Positions 32,113-45,584 of a DNA stretch of 64,000 nt are shown piece by piece. The stretch covers positions 24,509,343 through 24,573,342 of the forward strand of contig NC_133156.1 of NCBI RefSeq assembly GCF_040802235.1. Reading direction: 5' to 3'. Origin of the DNA: Manis javanica (Eukaryota > Chordata > Mammalia > Pholidota > Manidae). Position numbers and translations under genes: made by a program. Every line of letters begins with the position of its first letter. Position 1 is the first letter of the stretch. Under the pieces are notes generated by a model. That model searched no databases, was not told the DNA's origin, and worked only from the letters and a program-made list of their open reading frames with translations.

Positions 32113-33043
32113 TTACACAACAGACATCCCAATTAATCTTCCTAGAGCCATTTTTATGTCTTTGTTCCTCAGAGTGTAGATGAAGGGGTACAGCACGGGC
32201 ATCACCAGAGTGTACATCACTGAGGATGCTGCGCTTGAATGGGAGCTCTGGGTAGCCGCAGAGCTAAGGGACAACCCTAGCATCGTACAATAAAATAGGG
32301 ACACAACAGAGAGGAGAGATACACAGGTGGAAAATGCATTATACTCTCCCTGAGCTGATAAGATTCCACATATGGAAGAGATTATCTTAGATTAAGAGTA
32401 AAGGATCCCAGCAAAGGGATCGCCTCCCAGCAGGACAGCTGCAAAGTACATCACCAGGTTATTAAGAAAGGTGTTTGAACAGGCAAGTTGGATCATCTCT
32501 TTGAGCTCACAAAAGAAGTGAGGGATTTCTGAGTTTGTACAGAGGAAAGGTGCAACATCATTAAGATATGTAACAAGGAATTCAGGACACTAATGATCCA
32601 GGACACCAGGACCAGAAGTCCACAGATCCAGGGGCTCATGATGACCATGTAGTGCAGGGGGTGGCAGATGGCCACATACCTGTCATATGCCATTATGGTC
32701 AGGAGAAAGACATCAAACACTGCCAAGAGTATAATAAAATAAATCTGGATGATGCAGCCTTCATAGGTTACAGCTTTGTTTTGTGTCTGGATGATCCACA
32801 GCATCTTGGGGATGGTGGTGGAGGTGAAGCAGATGTCCACAAAGGACAGGTCAGAGAGGAAGAAGTACATGTGTGTGTGCAGGTGGGAGTCTGAGCTGAC
32901 AGCCAGGATGAGGAGCAGGTTCCCAAACACAGTGATCAGGTACATGGAGAGGAAAAGTCCAAATATGAGGGGTTCAGTTCTGGTTCCTCTGAAAATCCCA
33001 TAAGAAAAAATTCAGAGGTTTGGGTGTCATTTCCTGGTTCCAC
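32113..33043 (-). pseudogene. Olfactory receptor pseudogene 2 (OR7-like)
   Basis: A nearly full-length odorant GPCR relic. Marks: [19 protein letters not shown] (N terminus), [20 protein letters not shown] (TM1), [20 protein letters not shown] (TM2), [15 protein letters not shown] (TM3 end), [17 protein letters not shown] (TM6) and NPFIY-like [16 protein letters not shown] (TM7). Defects are: start codon GTG in the ATG position (33043-33041), a 1-bp loss near 32975 after EEPEL, a 1-bp loss near 32543 in the second extracellular loop, and TAA at 32394-32392 in the TM5 SYS motif. The stop is at 32113. Highly similar to pseudogenes 1 and 3. Not functional. Confidence 0.93.
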
Positions 33044-34039
33044 ATGGTGGAGATAACTTCCAGGAAAGAGGGAAATAACATCACTAATCTTCACACAAAC
33101 TTGCATCATTAGTTTATAGTTGAAATGCTACAATTGGTATTTTGCAGTCAAGAAGCTAATTTTAATATTTTGTGCATGGCCCTTGTTAGTGAGTCCCTTG
33201 AGTCTTTTTTATATGAAAATTTTGTTCCAATAAGCTTTTTGTCTGGGAAGTCATGCTCTTTACAGTTTTAATGTGAAATTCTTCAGTATTCTGTGAATAT
33301 ATATTGAGTGCTGACTGTGGCAGGGTGTTCTATTTTCCATTGTTATTCAGGCAAGGTCTGCAAACAAGGTGACAGCTGAACAGACACTTCATGTAAGAGA
33401 GGGAGGAAGATGGAAGTCTAGATGGAGAAGTGTGTGCTCAGCAGAGAATGGCCAATGCCAAGGCCATGAAGAAGGTGCTTATTTCAAGTGTTCAGGTCAA
33501 GAAATGTGAAGCTGGAGTTGCAAGGTGAATAGAGATGAGGGAGGGTGATGAGCGGTGGTGTCAGACGTGGTGAGAAGGCAAGTCGTCCTAAAAGATCAAA
33601 GCAAAGGAATTCCCTCAACCACACTGCCTCTTGTACTCTTGTTGCAAAGACATCCATGAATTGAAACAGATCCCCTACTTAATACCTTTTCTTGACTGAG
33701 AGCTGGCACCTGTATTGTACGCGTCACCATTGAATATATGAGTCCGGGTGCCCCTGTCCTGAGGATGGCTCAAACTCCACAATCACACACATACTCACAC
33801 AAAGGTATGCAGCTCACAATGGTATGCTGAGTGCATTATTTCCATGTGTTTCCCAGCCCCAGGTTTACTGATTACTCTAAGAATGGACCCAACCCAAATG
33901 GCTCAGATCAATGATCTTTCACTGTGATGTAGAAGTTGTTACAAGGATTTCCAATTCTTAGGCTTCCCATGAAAAATTAAACTTGGGTCTCTATATTGGG
34001 AACATCATTTACTGTCACATATTTAATGAAACAAAAATG
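33044..34039. other. Unassigned intergenic DNA upstream of OR pseudogene 2
   Basis: No gene or repeat recognised. An OR promoter and a 5' non-coding exon might lie here, but nothing in the sequence identifies them. Confidence 0.4.
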
Positions 34040-34147
34040 TGTTCAAGGGGCTTTCTTGTCCCCTCCTGTCGTGAGCCAGGAGCTCTGTCTGTGCTCTCAC
34101 TGCATCTCTCAATAAAAGTCCCCCTGGCTCTCCTACCTTGACTGTTT
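34040..34147 (+). repeat. ERV-A-family LTR fragment
   Basis: 'ttcttgtcccctcctgtcgtgagccaggagctctgtct' (34050-34087) and AATAAAAGTCCCCCTGGCTC, then 'ctaccttgactgtttt', match the R region of the ERV-A LTRs (for example 19860-19950). Only about 108 bp remain. Confidence 0.75.
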
Positions 34148-34516
34148 TTTTAAAAAATGTGTTCAATAAACAGAGAGAGATAGAGACACAGAGAGTCAGA
34201 GGCATGAAATGAATGAGGAGGAAAAGTTATCTTAAAAGCCCAGGAGGTCCCTGATAGACCATGAGGGAGAATAATTTTAATTAGTTCTGGTAGCCATCCA
34301 ACCCTGATTACTTTCCTAAAAATATTAAGAGAACAAAAAGACAAAAGTAGTGATGTCTTTGGTGTCAAACACCCTACCTAGTGTACATCCAGGAGAAGGT
34401 GAGCAAAGTGATAAACCAACACTTCACAAAGGAAAATACACAGTACAACCAACGTAGGGAATTTTTAATATCAAGCACTAGAATACTTGTTTTCCCTCTG
34501 CCTACCCCATAATTAT

Positions 34517-34532
34517 TTGACAGTTCATTTTT
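34517..34532 (+). repeat. Target-site duplication of L1-C, left copy
   Basis: ttgacagttcattttt is exactly repeated at 40951-40966, directly at the L1-C 5' end. The left copy lies 865 bp beyond the L1 3' end rather than next to it. Confidence 0.85.
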
Positions 34533-35397
34533 TCACTAATACACAGTTTATTTTACTTCCAAAATTATTCAATTCTCATTTTACATTCGTATTAAATTTA
34601 TCCTATAGACAAGGGTTGTAAGGACTGATTTTTGGACATTTTATCTCAAGGAAGTAATCTTCAGGGGCAAATGCATACAGTTAACCTACTGACTTTTCTT
34701 TGGAAGTCTTAGTAAAATGGAGACATTGTAAATGATTTATTAAAATTGAAAAATTTTTAACACTTGGAATATTTGCTTGACCAAAGGAGAATTATTTTAT
34801 GTGAGGTTAATCACACTTGATTTGTTATATTTCTTATATTATTATTATTGCTGTTATTAGACTTGCTAGTTTTTATCCTTCCAATCTTTCCTTCCTAGAA
34901 CCCAATTAGTGATCAGATTTGGGGTGTTCCATTAACTGAGTGTCCATCACCCTTGTCCACTTGAGTGCATGAGATCATACTGCCTGCCATTTGTTTCTCC
35001 TTAACATGAACATAAACTCCTTGCCACAGTAAATTATTCTCTTTTCAGCATTGGTTGAGACTGTGAAATATGAAAATTCACTTTGGGATATCACCACAAT
35101 ACCTCACAAAGTTAACAGAGATGTCACATTAGCAAAGGAATAACTTATTCTATCAAATTACTGTGTGTGTAAGGTGCATATATGCACAAACATAATGGTC
35201 ATATATAAAACAATTTCACAAACTTTTCTTTATATTTGAAAGTCTGTCATAAACTAATGAAACTATTCCAAAATACCTACTCAATCATGAGAATATACGA
35301 GGGGAGATCGAAATAATTTGCTTTCAATGTGAACATTTGGAGTTATGATGAGGCACAGCTAATATTCTATACTTAAAAGTCTTACAAGTATTTACTT
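34533..35397 (-). other. 3'-transduced flank of L1-C
   Basis: Non-L1 sequence between the L1 3' end and the distal target-site duplication. On the minus strand it ends 'gtaaaataaactgtgtattagtg' and then a run of A; AATAAA lies about 20 bases before the poly(A). This is the signature of read-through transcription past the L1 signal to a downstream polyadenylation site. It is AT-rich with no open frame. Its source locus is not in this window. Confidence 0.75.
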
Positions 35398-35736
35398 CTC
35401 TTTGTTATCATTAATCTACAATTACATGAAGGACATTATGTCTACTAGGTTCTCCCCTTCACCAAGTCTCCCCCAGAAACCCCATTACAGTCACTGTCCA
35501 TCAGCGTAGTAAGATGCTGTAGAATCACTACTTCTCTTCTCTGTGTTGCACAGACCTCCCCTTTCCTCCACCCCCAACATTATACATGCTAATCATACTA
35601 CCCCCTTTCTTCTTCTCCACCCTTATACCTCCCTTCCCTCCCATTCTCCCCAGTCCCTTTCCCTTTGGTAACTGTTAGTCCCTTCTTGGGTTCTGTGATT
35701 CTGCTGCTGTTTTGTTCCTTCAGTTTTTCTATGTTC

Positions 35737-38700
35737 TTATATTCCACATGTGAGTGAAATCATTTGGTATTTGTCTTTCTCCACTTGGCTTATTTCACTG
35801 AGCATAATACTCTCTAGCTCCACCCAAGTTGGTGCAAATGGTAGGATTTGTTTTCCTCTTATGGCTGAATAATATTCCATTGTGTAAATGTACCACACCT
35901 TCTTTATCCATTCATCTACTGATGGACACTTAGGTTGCTTCCATTTCTTGGCTATTGTAAATAGTGCTGCAGTAAACATAGGGGTGCATCTCTCTTTTTC
36001 AAACTGGAGTGCTGCATCCTTAGAGTAAATTCCAAGAAATGGAATTCCTGGGTCAAATAGTATTTCTATTTTGAGCATTTTGAGGAACCTCCATACTGCT
36101 TTACACAATGGTTGAACTAATTTACATTCCCACCAGCAGTAGGAGGGTTCCCATTTCTCCACAACCTCCCCAACATTTGATGCTGTTTGTCTTTTGGATG
36201 GTGGCCATCCTTATTGGTGTGAGGTGATATCTCAGTGTGGTTTTAATTTGCATTTCTCTCATAACTAGTGATGTGGAGCATCTTTTCATGTGTCTTTTGG
36301 CCATCTGAATTTCTTCTTTGGAGAACTGTTTGTTCAGCTCCTCTGCCCATTTTTTAATTGGATTATTTGCTTTTTGTTTGTTGAGGAGCATGAGCTCTTT
36401 ATATATTTTGGATGTCAACCCTTTATTGGATCTGTCATTTATGAATATATTCTCCCATACTGCAGGATACCTTTTTGTTCTATTGATGGTGTTCTTTGCT
36501 GTACAGAAGCTTTTCAGCTTGATGTAGTCCCACTTGTTCATTTTTGCTTCTTTTTCACTTGTCCGGGGAGATATGTTCATGAAGAAGTCGCTCATGTTTA
36601 TGTCCAAGAGATTTTTGCCTCTGTTTTTTCCTAAGAGTTTTATGGTTTCATGACTTACATTCGGGTCTTTGATCCATTTCAAATTTACTTTTGTGTATGG
36701 TGTTAGACAGTGATCCACTTTCATTCTCTTACATATAGCTGTCCACTTTTGCCAACATCATCTGTTGGAGAGACTGTCATTTCACCATTATATATCCATG
36801 GCTCCTTTATCATATATTAATTGACCATATATGTTTGGGTTAATATCTGGAGTCTCTATTCTGTTCCACTGTTGTGTGGCTCTGTTCTTGTGCTAGTACC
36901 AAATTGTCTTGATTACTGTGGCTTTGTAGTAGAGCTTGAAGTTGGGGAGTGAGTTCCCCCCCACTTTATTCTTCCTTCTCAGGATTGCTTTAGCTATTTG
37001 GGGTCTTTGGTCTTTCCATATGAATTTTTGAACTATTTGTTCCAGTTCATTGAAGAATGTTGTCGATAATTTGCTAGGGATTGCATCGAATCTGTATATT
37101 GCTTTGGGCAGGATGGCCATTTTGACAATATTAATTCTTCCTAGCCAGGAGCATGGGATGAGTTTCCATTTATTAGTGACCTCTTTAATTTCTCTTAAGA
37201 GTGTCTTATAGTTTTCAGGGTATAGGTCTTTCACTTCCTTGGTTAGGTTTATTTCTAGGTATTTTATTCTTTTTAATGCTATTGTGAATGGAACTGTATT
37301 CCTGATTTCTCTTTCTATTAGTTCACTGTTGGTGTATAGGAAAGCCACAGATTTCTGTGTGTTAATTTTGTATCCTGCAACTTTTCTGAATTCCGATATT
37401 AGTTGTAGTAGTTTTGAAGTGGAGTCTTTAAGGTTGGCTTTTTATGTACAATATCATGTCATCTGCAAATAGTGACAGTTTAACTACTTCTTTACCAATC
37501 TGGATTCCTTGTATTTCTTTTTTGTGTGTGTGTCTAATTGCCATGGCTAGGACCTCCAGTACCAGGTTGAATAACAGTGGGGAGAGTGGGCATCCCTGTC
37601 TTGTTCCTGATCTCAGAAGAAAAGCTTTCAGCTTCTCACAGTTCAGTATGATGTTGGCTGCAGGTTTATCGTATATGGCCTTTATTATGTTGAGGTACTT
37701 GCTCTTTATACCCATTTTGCCGAGAGTTTTTATCGTGAATGGACGTTGAATTTTGTCGACTGTTTTTCAGCATCTATGGAGATTATCATGTGTTTTTCGT
37801 CCTTCTTTTTGTTGATGTGGTGGATGATGTTGATGGATTTTCGAATGTTGTACCATCCTTGCATCACTGGGATGAATCCCACTTGGTCATGGTGTATGAT
37901 ACTTTTGATGTATTTTGAACTCGCTTTGCTAATATTTTACTGAGTATTTTTGCATCTACATTCATCAGGGATATTGGTCTTTAATTTGCTTTTTTGGTCG
38001 AGTCTTTTCCTGGTTTTGGTTGTAGGGTGATGTTGGCTTCATAGAATGAGTTTAGGAGTATTCCCTCCTCTTGTATTTTTTTGGAAAACTTTAAGGAGAA
38101 TGGGTTTTATGTCTTCTCTGTATGTCTGATAAAATTCCAAGGTAAATACATCTGGCCCGGGGGTTTTGTTCTTGGGTAGTTTTTTTATTACTGCCTCAAT
38201 TTCTTTCCTCATAATTGGTTTGTTTAACTTTTGTGTTTCTTCCTTGGTTAGTCTTGGAATGTTGTATTTTTCTAGGAAGTTGTCCATTTCTTCTAGGTTT
38301 TCCAGCTTGTTAGTATATAGGTTTTCATAGTAGTCTTTAATAATTCTTTGTATTTCTGTGGAGTCTGTCGTGATTTTTCCTTTCTCATTTCTGATCCTTT
38401 TGATATGTGTTGACTCTTTTTTTCTCTTAATAGTCTGGCTAGAGGCTTATCCTTTTTACATATTTTCTCAAAGAACCACCTCTTGGTTTCATTGATTTTT
38501 TTCTATTGTTTTATTCTTCTCAATTTTGTTTATTTCTTCTCTGATCTTTATTATGTCCCTCCTTCTGCTGACTTAAGGCCTCATTTGTTCTTCTTTTTCC
38601 AGTTTCAATAATTGTGATGTTAGACTATTCATTTGGGATTGTTATCCCTTCTTTAAGTACGTCTGGATTGCTATATGCTTTCCTCTTAAACTGCTTTTGC

Positions 38701-39567
38701 TTCATCCCACAGAAGTTGGGGTTATGTGTTGTTGCTGTCATTTGTTTCCATACATACCTTGAGCTCTATTTTAATTTTTTCATTGATCCATTGGTTATTT
38801 AGGAGCATGTTGTTAAGCCTCCTTGTGTATGTGAGCCTTTTTGTTTTCTTTGTACAATTTACTTCTTGTTTTATAGCTTTGTGTTCTGAAGAGTTGGTTG
38901 GTAGAATTTAAATCTTTTGGAATTTACTGAGGCTCTTTTTGTGGCCTAGTATGTGGTCTATTCTGGAGAATGTTCCATGTGCACTTGAGAAGAATGTGTA
39001 TCCTGTTGCTTCAGGATGTAGAGTTCTATAGATGTCCATTAGGTCCATCTGTTCTAGTGTGTTGTTCAGTGCCTCCATGTCCTTACTTATTTTCTGCCCT
39101 GTGGATCTATCCTTTGGGGTGGTGGTGTGTTGAAGTCTCCTAAAATGAATGCATTGCATTCTATTTCCTCCTTTACTTCTGTTAGTATTTGTTTCACATT
39201 TGTTGGTGCTCCTGTATTGGGTGCATATATATTTTTAATGGTTATATCCTCTTGATGGACTGAGCCCTTTATCATTAGGTAATGTGCTTCTTTATCTCTT
39301 GTTACTTTCTTTGTTTTGAAGTCTATTTTGTCTGATACTAGTACTGCAATACCTGCTTTTTTCTCTCTGTTGTTTGCATTAAATATGTTTTTCCATCCCT
39401 TGAATTTTAGTCTGTGCATGTCTTTGGGTTTGTGGTGAGTCTCTTGTAAGCAGCATATAGATGGGTCTTGCTTTTTTTATCCATTCTATTACTCTGTGTC
39501 TTTTTATTAGTGCATTCAGTCCATTTACATTTAGGGTGACTATTGAAAGATATGTACTTATTGCCAT
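35737..39567 (-). pseudogene. L1-C ORF2, frameshifted
   Basis: Begins MAISTYLSIVTLNVNGLNA at 39567 and ends SLTCGI at the TAA 35739-35737. Endonuclease pieces lie at 39419-38908, RT at 37715-37428 ([23 protein letters not shown]), and C-terminal parts at 37348-36893, 36724-36122 and 36162-35737. The first shift falls within the first 40 codons (IKKARPIYMLL). The last knuckle region is altered near 36140-36170. At least six disruptions. Confidence 0.92.
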
Positions 39568-39870
39568 TGCACGCTTTAGATTCATGGTTACCAAAGGTTC
39601 AAGATTAGCTTCTTTAGTATCTTACTGTCTAACTTAACTCATTTGATGAGCTGTTATAAACACTTTGTGGTGATTCTTTATTTCTGTCCCTTCTTATTCC
39701 TCTTCCTCCATTCTTTATATGTTGGGTGTTTTATTCTGTGCTCTTTTGTGTTTCCTTTAACTACTTTTGTGGGTAGTTGATTTTATTAGTTAGTATTTGA
39801 TTGGTCTGCTTTCTTTGCTGTGATTTTATTTTCTCTGGTGACATCTATTTAGTTTTAGGAGTACTCCCAT

Positions 39871-40697
39871 CTAGAGCAGTCTCTCTAAAATACCCTGTAG
39901 AGGTGCTATGTGGGAGGCAAATTCCCTCAACTTTTGCTTGTCTGGGAATTGTTTAAATCCTCCTTCATATTTAAATGATAATTGTGCTGGATACAGTATT
40001 CTTGGTTCAAGGCCCTACTGTTTCATTGCATTAAATATATCATGCCATTCTCTTCTGGCCTGTAATGTTTCTGTTGAGAAGTCTGATGATAGCCTGATGG
40101 GTTTTCCTTTGTAGGTGACCTTTTTCCTCTCTCTGACTGCCTTTAAAACTCTGTCCTTGTCCTTGATCTTTGTCATTTTAATTGTTATGTGTCTTGGTGT
40201 TTTCCTCCTTGGGTCCCTTCTGTTGGGAGTTCTGTGTACTTCCATGGTCCAATCAATTATTCTCTCCCTCAGTTTGGGGAAGTTTTCAGCAATCATTTCT
40301 TCAAAGACACTTTCTATTGCTTTCTCTCTCTCTTCTGGTACCCCTACATTGTTCCTTTTGTATTGGTCACACAATTCTCTTAATATTGTTTCATTCCTGG
40401 AGATCCTTTTATCTCTCTCTGCATCAGCTTCTATGCCTTCTTGTTATCTGTTTTCTATTCTATCAATGGCCTCTTGCATCTTATCCATTGTGATTATATA
40501 TCCTTCCAGAGATTGTTTCACTTCTGTAATCTCCCTCTGGATGTCATCCCTTAGCTCTTGCATATTTCTCTGCAGATCCGTCAGTATGGATATTACCTCT
40601 GTTTTGAATTCTTTTTTAGGAAGATTGGTTAGGTATATCTCCTGCTCAGGAGTTGACTCTGTGATTTTGGTCTGTATCAAATTCTTCTGCCTTTCAT
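39871..40697 (-). pseudogene. L1-C ORF1, frameshifted
   Basis: The ATG at 40697 is followed by a lost base (aaaggc for aaaaggc), so the upstream frame runs out of register. The body is readable as DLQRNMQELRDDIQREITEV and KMQEAIDRIENR, ending in a stop near 40444. It continues after a shift as ESVFEEMIAENFPKL and DFSTETLQARREWHDIFNAM at 40374-40015. The stop TAG is at 39873-39871. Not functional. Confidence 0.88.
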
Positions 40698-40950
40698 GGT
40701 GATAGAGATAGTTTGCAGAGCTGGTACATGTGATGGCTGGGAGAATGTCCGTTCTTGCCAGTTTGTGGTCTTCCTCTCCCCCTTCATGAGGAGCTGGGTT
40801 CTCACAGGTATGGATGTAGTCTGGCTTTTGTCCTGTGTCTTCTGGTATCTCTTTTAGGAAGAGTTGTATATGCTGTATTTTCGAAAATATATATGGTTTT
40901 TGGAGGAGATTTCTGCTGCTCTCCTCACGCCACCATCTTGGCTCCTCTCC

Positions 40951-40966
40951 TTGACAGTTCATTTTT
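40951..40966 (+). repeat. Target-site duplication of L1-C, right copy
   Basis: Exact 16-bp repeat of 34517-34532. Confidence 0.85.
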
Positions 40967-42286
40967 ATAGGGTCTGAGAGGGGATGACATTAGCCCCCAC
41001 CTCCCTTTTCTTTGGTGGCATCTTTTCTTAATTATTCTTTCACATTGTTTTGGCCTCATTTTTGACAAATCCAGTGGGCACATTCTAGTCCTGGTTCTGG
41101 TCTTTATCCAACAGGTAAAGGTCTCTGAACACCCTGTATACTGCCCATACCATAGCAATTCTATCCTTTAAGCCAAAAACTATTCATATGATTGTGCCTG
41201 AGGGCATTATGGTATACACACATGTATTAAATTATAATCTGAACTCACTGTTATAATGCATGATCCAAAACAGCAGACTTCACCTCCTTTGTTAACCTGT
41301 GTACTTTGTAAAATGATTCTAATATATGTGTATGTATATAGAAACCAATGTAAGAATCTGAAAAGTTGCAAAATGGAAAGAATGAAGGGGTAAGTAAACA
41401 AGGTTAAAATGAGTAGTTTCAAACAACTGTCATAAGCAAATTGAGGAATCAGTAAATGACACAAGATATAAATAGCAATAAGTTAATGATATCAACATGG
41501 ATCAATAATTAAATTGTCAAAGAAGTAGACATAAAAGAAGGTAACACATAATGTTACAAGAATGTTCAGGATTATAGCAGATCCTCGTTTATTATTTGAG
41601 GAATGAATCATGAATTATATCTTAATATATATGGACGTTTATCATGTGACAACGTTGTATTTCAGTGTATTTGGAAAATGTTGAATTATAAAGGAAAAAA
41701 CACTAAAGGTTGTCTACTTGGAAGGATGTGACATCTTAGACATCTTGCAAATAATTAGAGGGATTACAACTTCCAAGTAAGACTAACCAGTACATTTTAG
41801 ATGAATAGCTAAAAAACTACATAAAATAATATACTGGGGGAAAGGTGGCAAAACCATATTTAAAAAGGCAAGAAATTCAGAAGTAAAAGTAGATACTTTC
41901 TGATAACATTTAAAAATTTTATGGTCAAAACTTTGCTCCAAAGTTCAGTTCAGAAGAATGATCTGTAGAAATTATATGAAATGCTGACACCTATAAAAAG
42001 ATGCCAATTAATATGCAGGTGTATAATAATAAATGGTAAATAGAATTGGTGGTCAAATATATGAATTTTGCTGAAACAAAGTAATAGTTTAAAAAAACAA
42101 GAAGAAATGTCTTTCATAACCATCAGGTTGGGAAAAAAATCATAAGGATCTGTCTCACTGATTGGAGTTGGAACTTTCAAAATCATAGCAAATGGGGACT
42201 CTTACTTTATTGACAGGCAGAGAAAGTTACAACTGGAAAACAACCTGAAGTTAGCTGTATTGCAAATGATTTTCTTTAACTTGGGA
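40967..42286. other. Unassigned AT-rich intergenic DNA
   Basis: No gene, RNA or recognised repeat. Only short random open frames. Confidence 0.45.
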
Positions 42287-42470
42287 TTTCTCAGAATCGG
42301 CAATATTGCCATTCTGAGTTGATCCTTTTTTGTGGTGCAGTCTGTCCTATGCATTGTAGGATGTTCAGAGAATCGAGCCTCCACCCACCCTTCTCTAGTG
42401 TGACAGCCAAATGTGTCCCTGTACATTGCTCAATGTCTCCAGGGGACAAAATTACAACCAGTGAGTACAG
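42287..42470 (-). mobile_element. MER5A-like hAT relic, copy 2
   Basis: In order: 'tctcagaatcggcaatattg', 'gcagtctgtcctatgcattg', 'taggatgttcagagaatcgag', 'gtgacagccaaatgtgtccc' and 'tctccaggggacaaaattac'. This is the reverse of the MER5A consensus as I know it. Confidence 0.7.
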
Positions 42471-45400
42471 TTTGAAATTAACAATCTCTAATTTATTTTT
42501 CTAGCATCAACATAAAAGTAAATTAATGATAAGTTACATAATAGTAACTTAATGATAAAGAACAGGAAAGATAATCAGAAGTGTGGATAGCACAACACTG
42601 AAATATCATGTGGCCACTGAAATAAGTGTGTGAATTAATTAATCAAGCAATCACAGACATCTATTGCCCCTGGGCTATATAGAAGTGGCAATCAGGTAAC
42701 AACAGGTCCATGTTCTTGGCTTCTAATCACTTCTCTCACCTGGGGTCCACTGGGGTGTTGGACTCACCTGGATGGGGTCTCTGAGATGAAGGTGTCCTTC
42801 TAAAAGTCTGAATCCCTCCCTGGATGGTAGATGATGGAGATGAAACCTCTGTGCTCTAATGACAGCAGAAAGGAGCAAGGCATCAGTCATCCAGCTAGAA
42901 TTAGGACTCTCAACACTCAAAAATAAGCAAATCAAAACACTCAATACCCCTTACCATTCTAGGTTGCACAGGCTGACAGGTGGGAGACAGGGAAATATTT
43001 ATAGCTTCAAATATCTTCTCATTTGACAATTTTCCTATTGTTATGCTAACTTCCAACCACATGATTGCCCTGGGAAAAAGTGTTCTGCAAGGACAGGAAA
43101 TTTCTCCTAAGGAATTTCTGTTCCCAATGGATCAGGTTAGAAGAAAAGTGAATCTAGGGTTTTTTCTTTGAATTTATTCTCCAAGGACTTGCTACCCTCT
43201 ACCCACAAATCTCTAAGTGTCCCACACCTAATCCCAACTTTGAGTTAAAGTTTTCTCCAAGTCTAAGACTAAGGAACCTGTGGGTATGAGGTCTCTTGCA
43301 TTTTCAAAACATTGACCTGTGGTACGGACACATCCCCTGACATCCCCAGAAAATTCATATTCTGTTTTTCAGCAGAAGAGAGAATAGGGTTCTTCTGATA
43401 ATAAAGATAGAGCACTACACACTTTGGCTTTATGATATTTGTGCCATAACATCAAATTCATATTTATATCACAAGTTTAGAGCTGTCACTTAGCCCTTCA
43501 TTAGAAAATGTTTATTAATTATAGGAGACATATTTAGATATTTTTATGGTCTATATTTAGTTTATCACCTTATAGGGATTGTTGTAATTTTTATAATCAT
43601 CTTATTCATGACAAACTACATTTATGAACTCTGTTCTCCCTTGCAGAAATAGGGCTCTGAAAGGTTTAGTGATCTGACCAAAGATCATACTCAAGTGCAT
43701 GATTGGCCTTGGTTGTAATTCATTACCAAAATTAAGGTCACCAATTGCACTTTAAATCTTTTTGTTTATATATGTATATCTCCCCATATTTCATGTTAAT
43801 TCAAACATTTCTAATATTTCTATCCTTTCTATCTTTCACATTTCCTTTCAACATAAAAGATATAATCATAAATATGTTTGTATGAACTGCATGTGTGTTT
43901 TCTTAAGGAAAATGTATAGAAATGCACACATAGATACAGATACAACCTTTACCCTTGAATGTTTTCTTTGGACAAAAAAAAATTAATTTCCATGCATTTC
44001 ATTCCTTCCTGACAATATTCATATAAAGTTGTGTTCATTATCCCACATTTCCTTCAGAAATAAGGAAACAGGTTCAGGGAGCCAAAAGTTTTAATGATTC
44101 CATAACAAAGCAGTTAAAATTTAGGTGCATCATCTTAAATTATACACCAATGGAAACATGCAGTATATGCTCTTGATTTTTTGTAGCTTCTTTAATACAT
44201 CACACCATATGCATTATGTATACAGTTTATTCTGTGTATTTATTTTCTGGTTATTTAATTAAATGGAAGAAAATATAATGGTGCAGAACATAGCATAGTA
44301 GATCATAGGTATCTGATTCTCATTTAAGCTGAGTGGGAGATTGTCTCTTTTAACTGGGAAGAAAGCAAAGTGCTATTTATGGATGTAGAAACAGTGGAGT
44401 TAGATTTAATTAATTCACATGATAAAATCATTTTCCCCATATATGGAAGATTAAACTAAATATAGAAATGTAGTAAGGTGACCTCAAATTGGTTCAAGGC
44501 AGAAGAGCAATATGGCCACATACATCAGGGATGAGCCTTAGGAAAACAATGTAGATATGGACAGGGGAGTAGAGACTCATCAAGAGCTCAATGGAAATCA
44601 GAAACACTCCCAAGCATATAATTCCATTGATAATAAACATATTATGATTAGTCATTTGACATAGGACTGCTTGTTCCATAGCTAAAGCTAACTGATACAA
44701 TAATCAAAGCAAACAGAACTGCGGAGAATCATAATAATCTGATGCTTTTATTTTGGGCTTATCATCTGACATTTGAGAAGAGCATTGATGATCATTCAGT
44801 TATTTAAGTTTATTTCAGATAACTTTATTAACAAGCTACTATATTAAGGTTCCTTTCAAGGTTACTTGGAGGTTTGAAGAACATGCATGTTTCTACAGTT
44901 AAACTGGTGGCCCTAGATTGCATGACTGGGCAGATATTAAGCTCTCTTGTGAACCACCCTCTGATCATACATAGAAGAGAATCCTGAGCATGAAGATTTG
45001 AAATGGGTGATATTGACACTGCTCATTCACCATCTCTTAGCATCCATGATGAATGTTAGAAGAAGGGAGTGAACTCATAGAACAATATAAAGAATTATAT
45101 TTGTTGTAAAATTAGAAGTTTCCCAGCACATAATAGACAGCAATTAGATAAAAACCATAAAATACACTAACCAATTCTTCACTTTAATAAACCCTTCGCT
45201 CATGGACACCAACCTCCCATGTTTCAGTAAATAAATGTGGAGCACTAAAAAGAAATATTCTTCATAGCAAGAAAATGGGTTATTTGAATTTTTGCTTCCT
45301 CATATTCTTGGACATCTCTACACTGAGATTATATTAGGTCAATCTATTTATTCAAATTTGTCTTCTATGTGGACTACAATGAAGGAGATACATTTGATAA

Positions 45401-45584
45401 TCAGTTTATTTCTGTGGCTATGGTAGGTGAATTGGAACATAAGCTTAAGAAAAGAATAAAACCAGGAGAGCAGTTACCAAAGACACAGATATATGTAATG
45501 AACTTCTCATTATTATTGTTTCAGGAAATCTGAGGAAAATTTACCTGACCCACAACTTATTTTTATTAAATCCAAGTTGCCCCA
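42471..45584. other. Unassigned AT-rich intergenic DNA
   Basis: No recognisable gene or repeat. A GC-richer stretch at 42720-42960 has no coding support. Confidence 0.4.

Larger units (their letters stand above)
34533..40950 (-). mobile_element. L1-C: full-length L1 with 865-bp 3' transduction
   Basis: Minus-strand L1. The 5' end at 40950 reads GGAGAGGAGCCAAGATGGTGG. The 5' UTR is short (about 250 bp, with no monomer array). ORF1 (40697-39871) and ORF2 (39567-35737) are both broken. The 3' UTR ends with 'gattaatgataacaaag' at about 35398. The 16-bp target-site duplication shows that the inserted unit continues to 34533. The total is 6418 bp. Confidence 0.87.

Noticed and set aside
42720-42960. 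Possible exon in a GC-richer patch
   Set aside because: No clear splice sites, conserved frame or relation to neighbours was visible.
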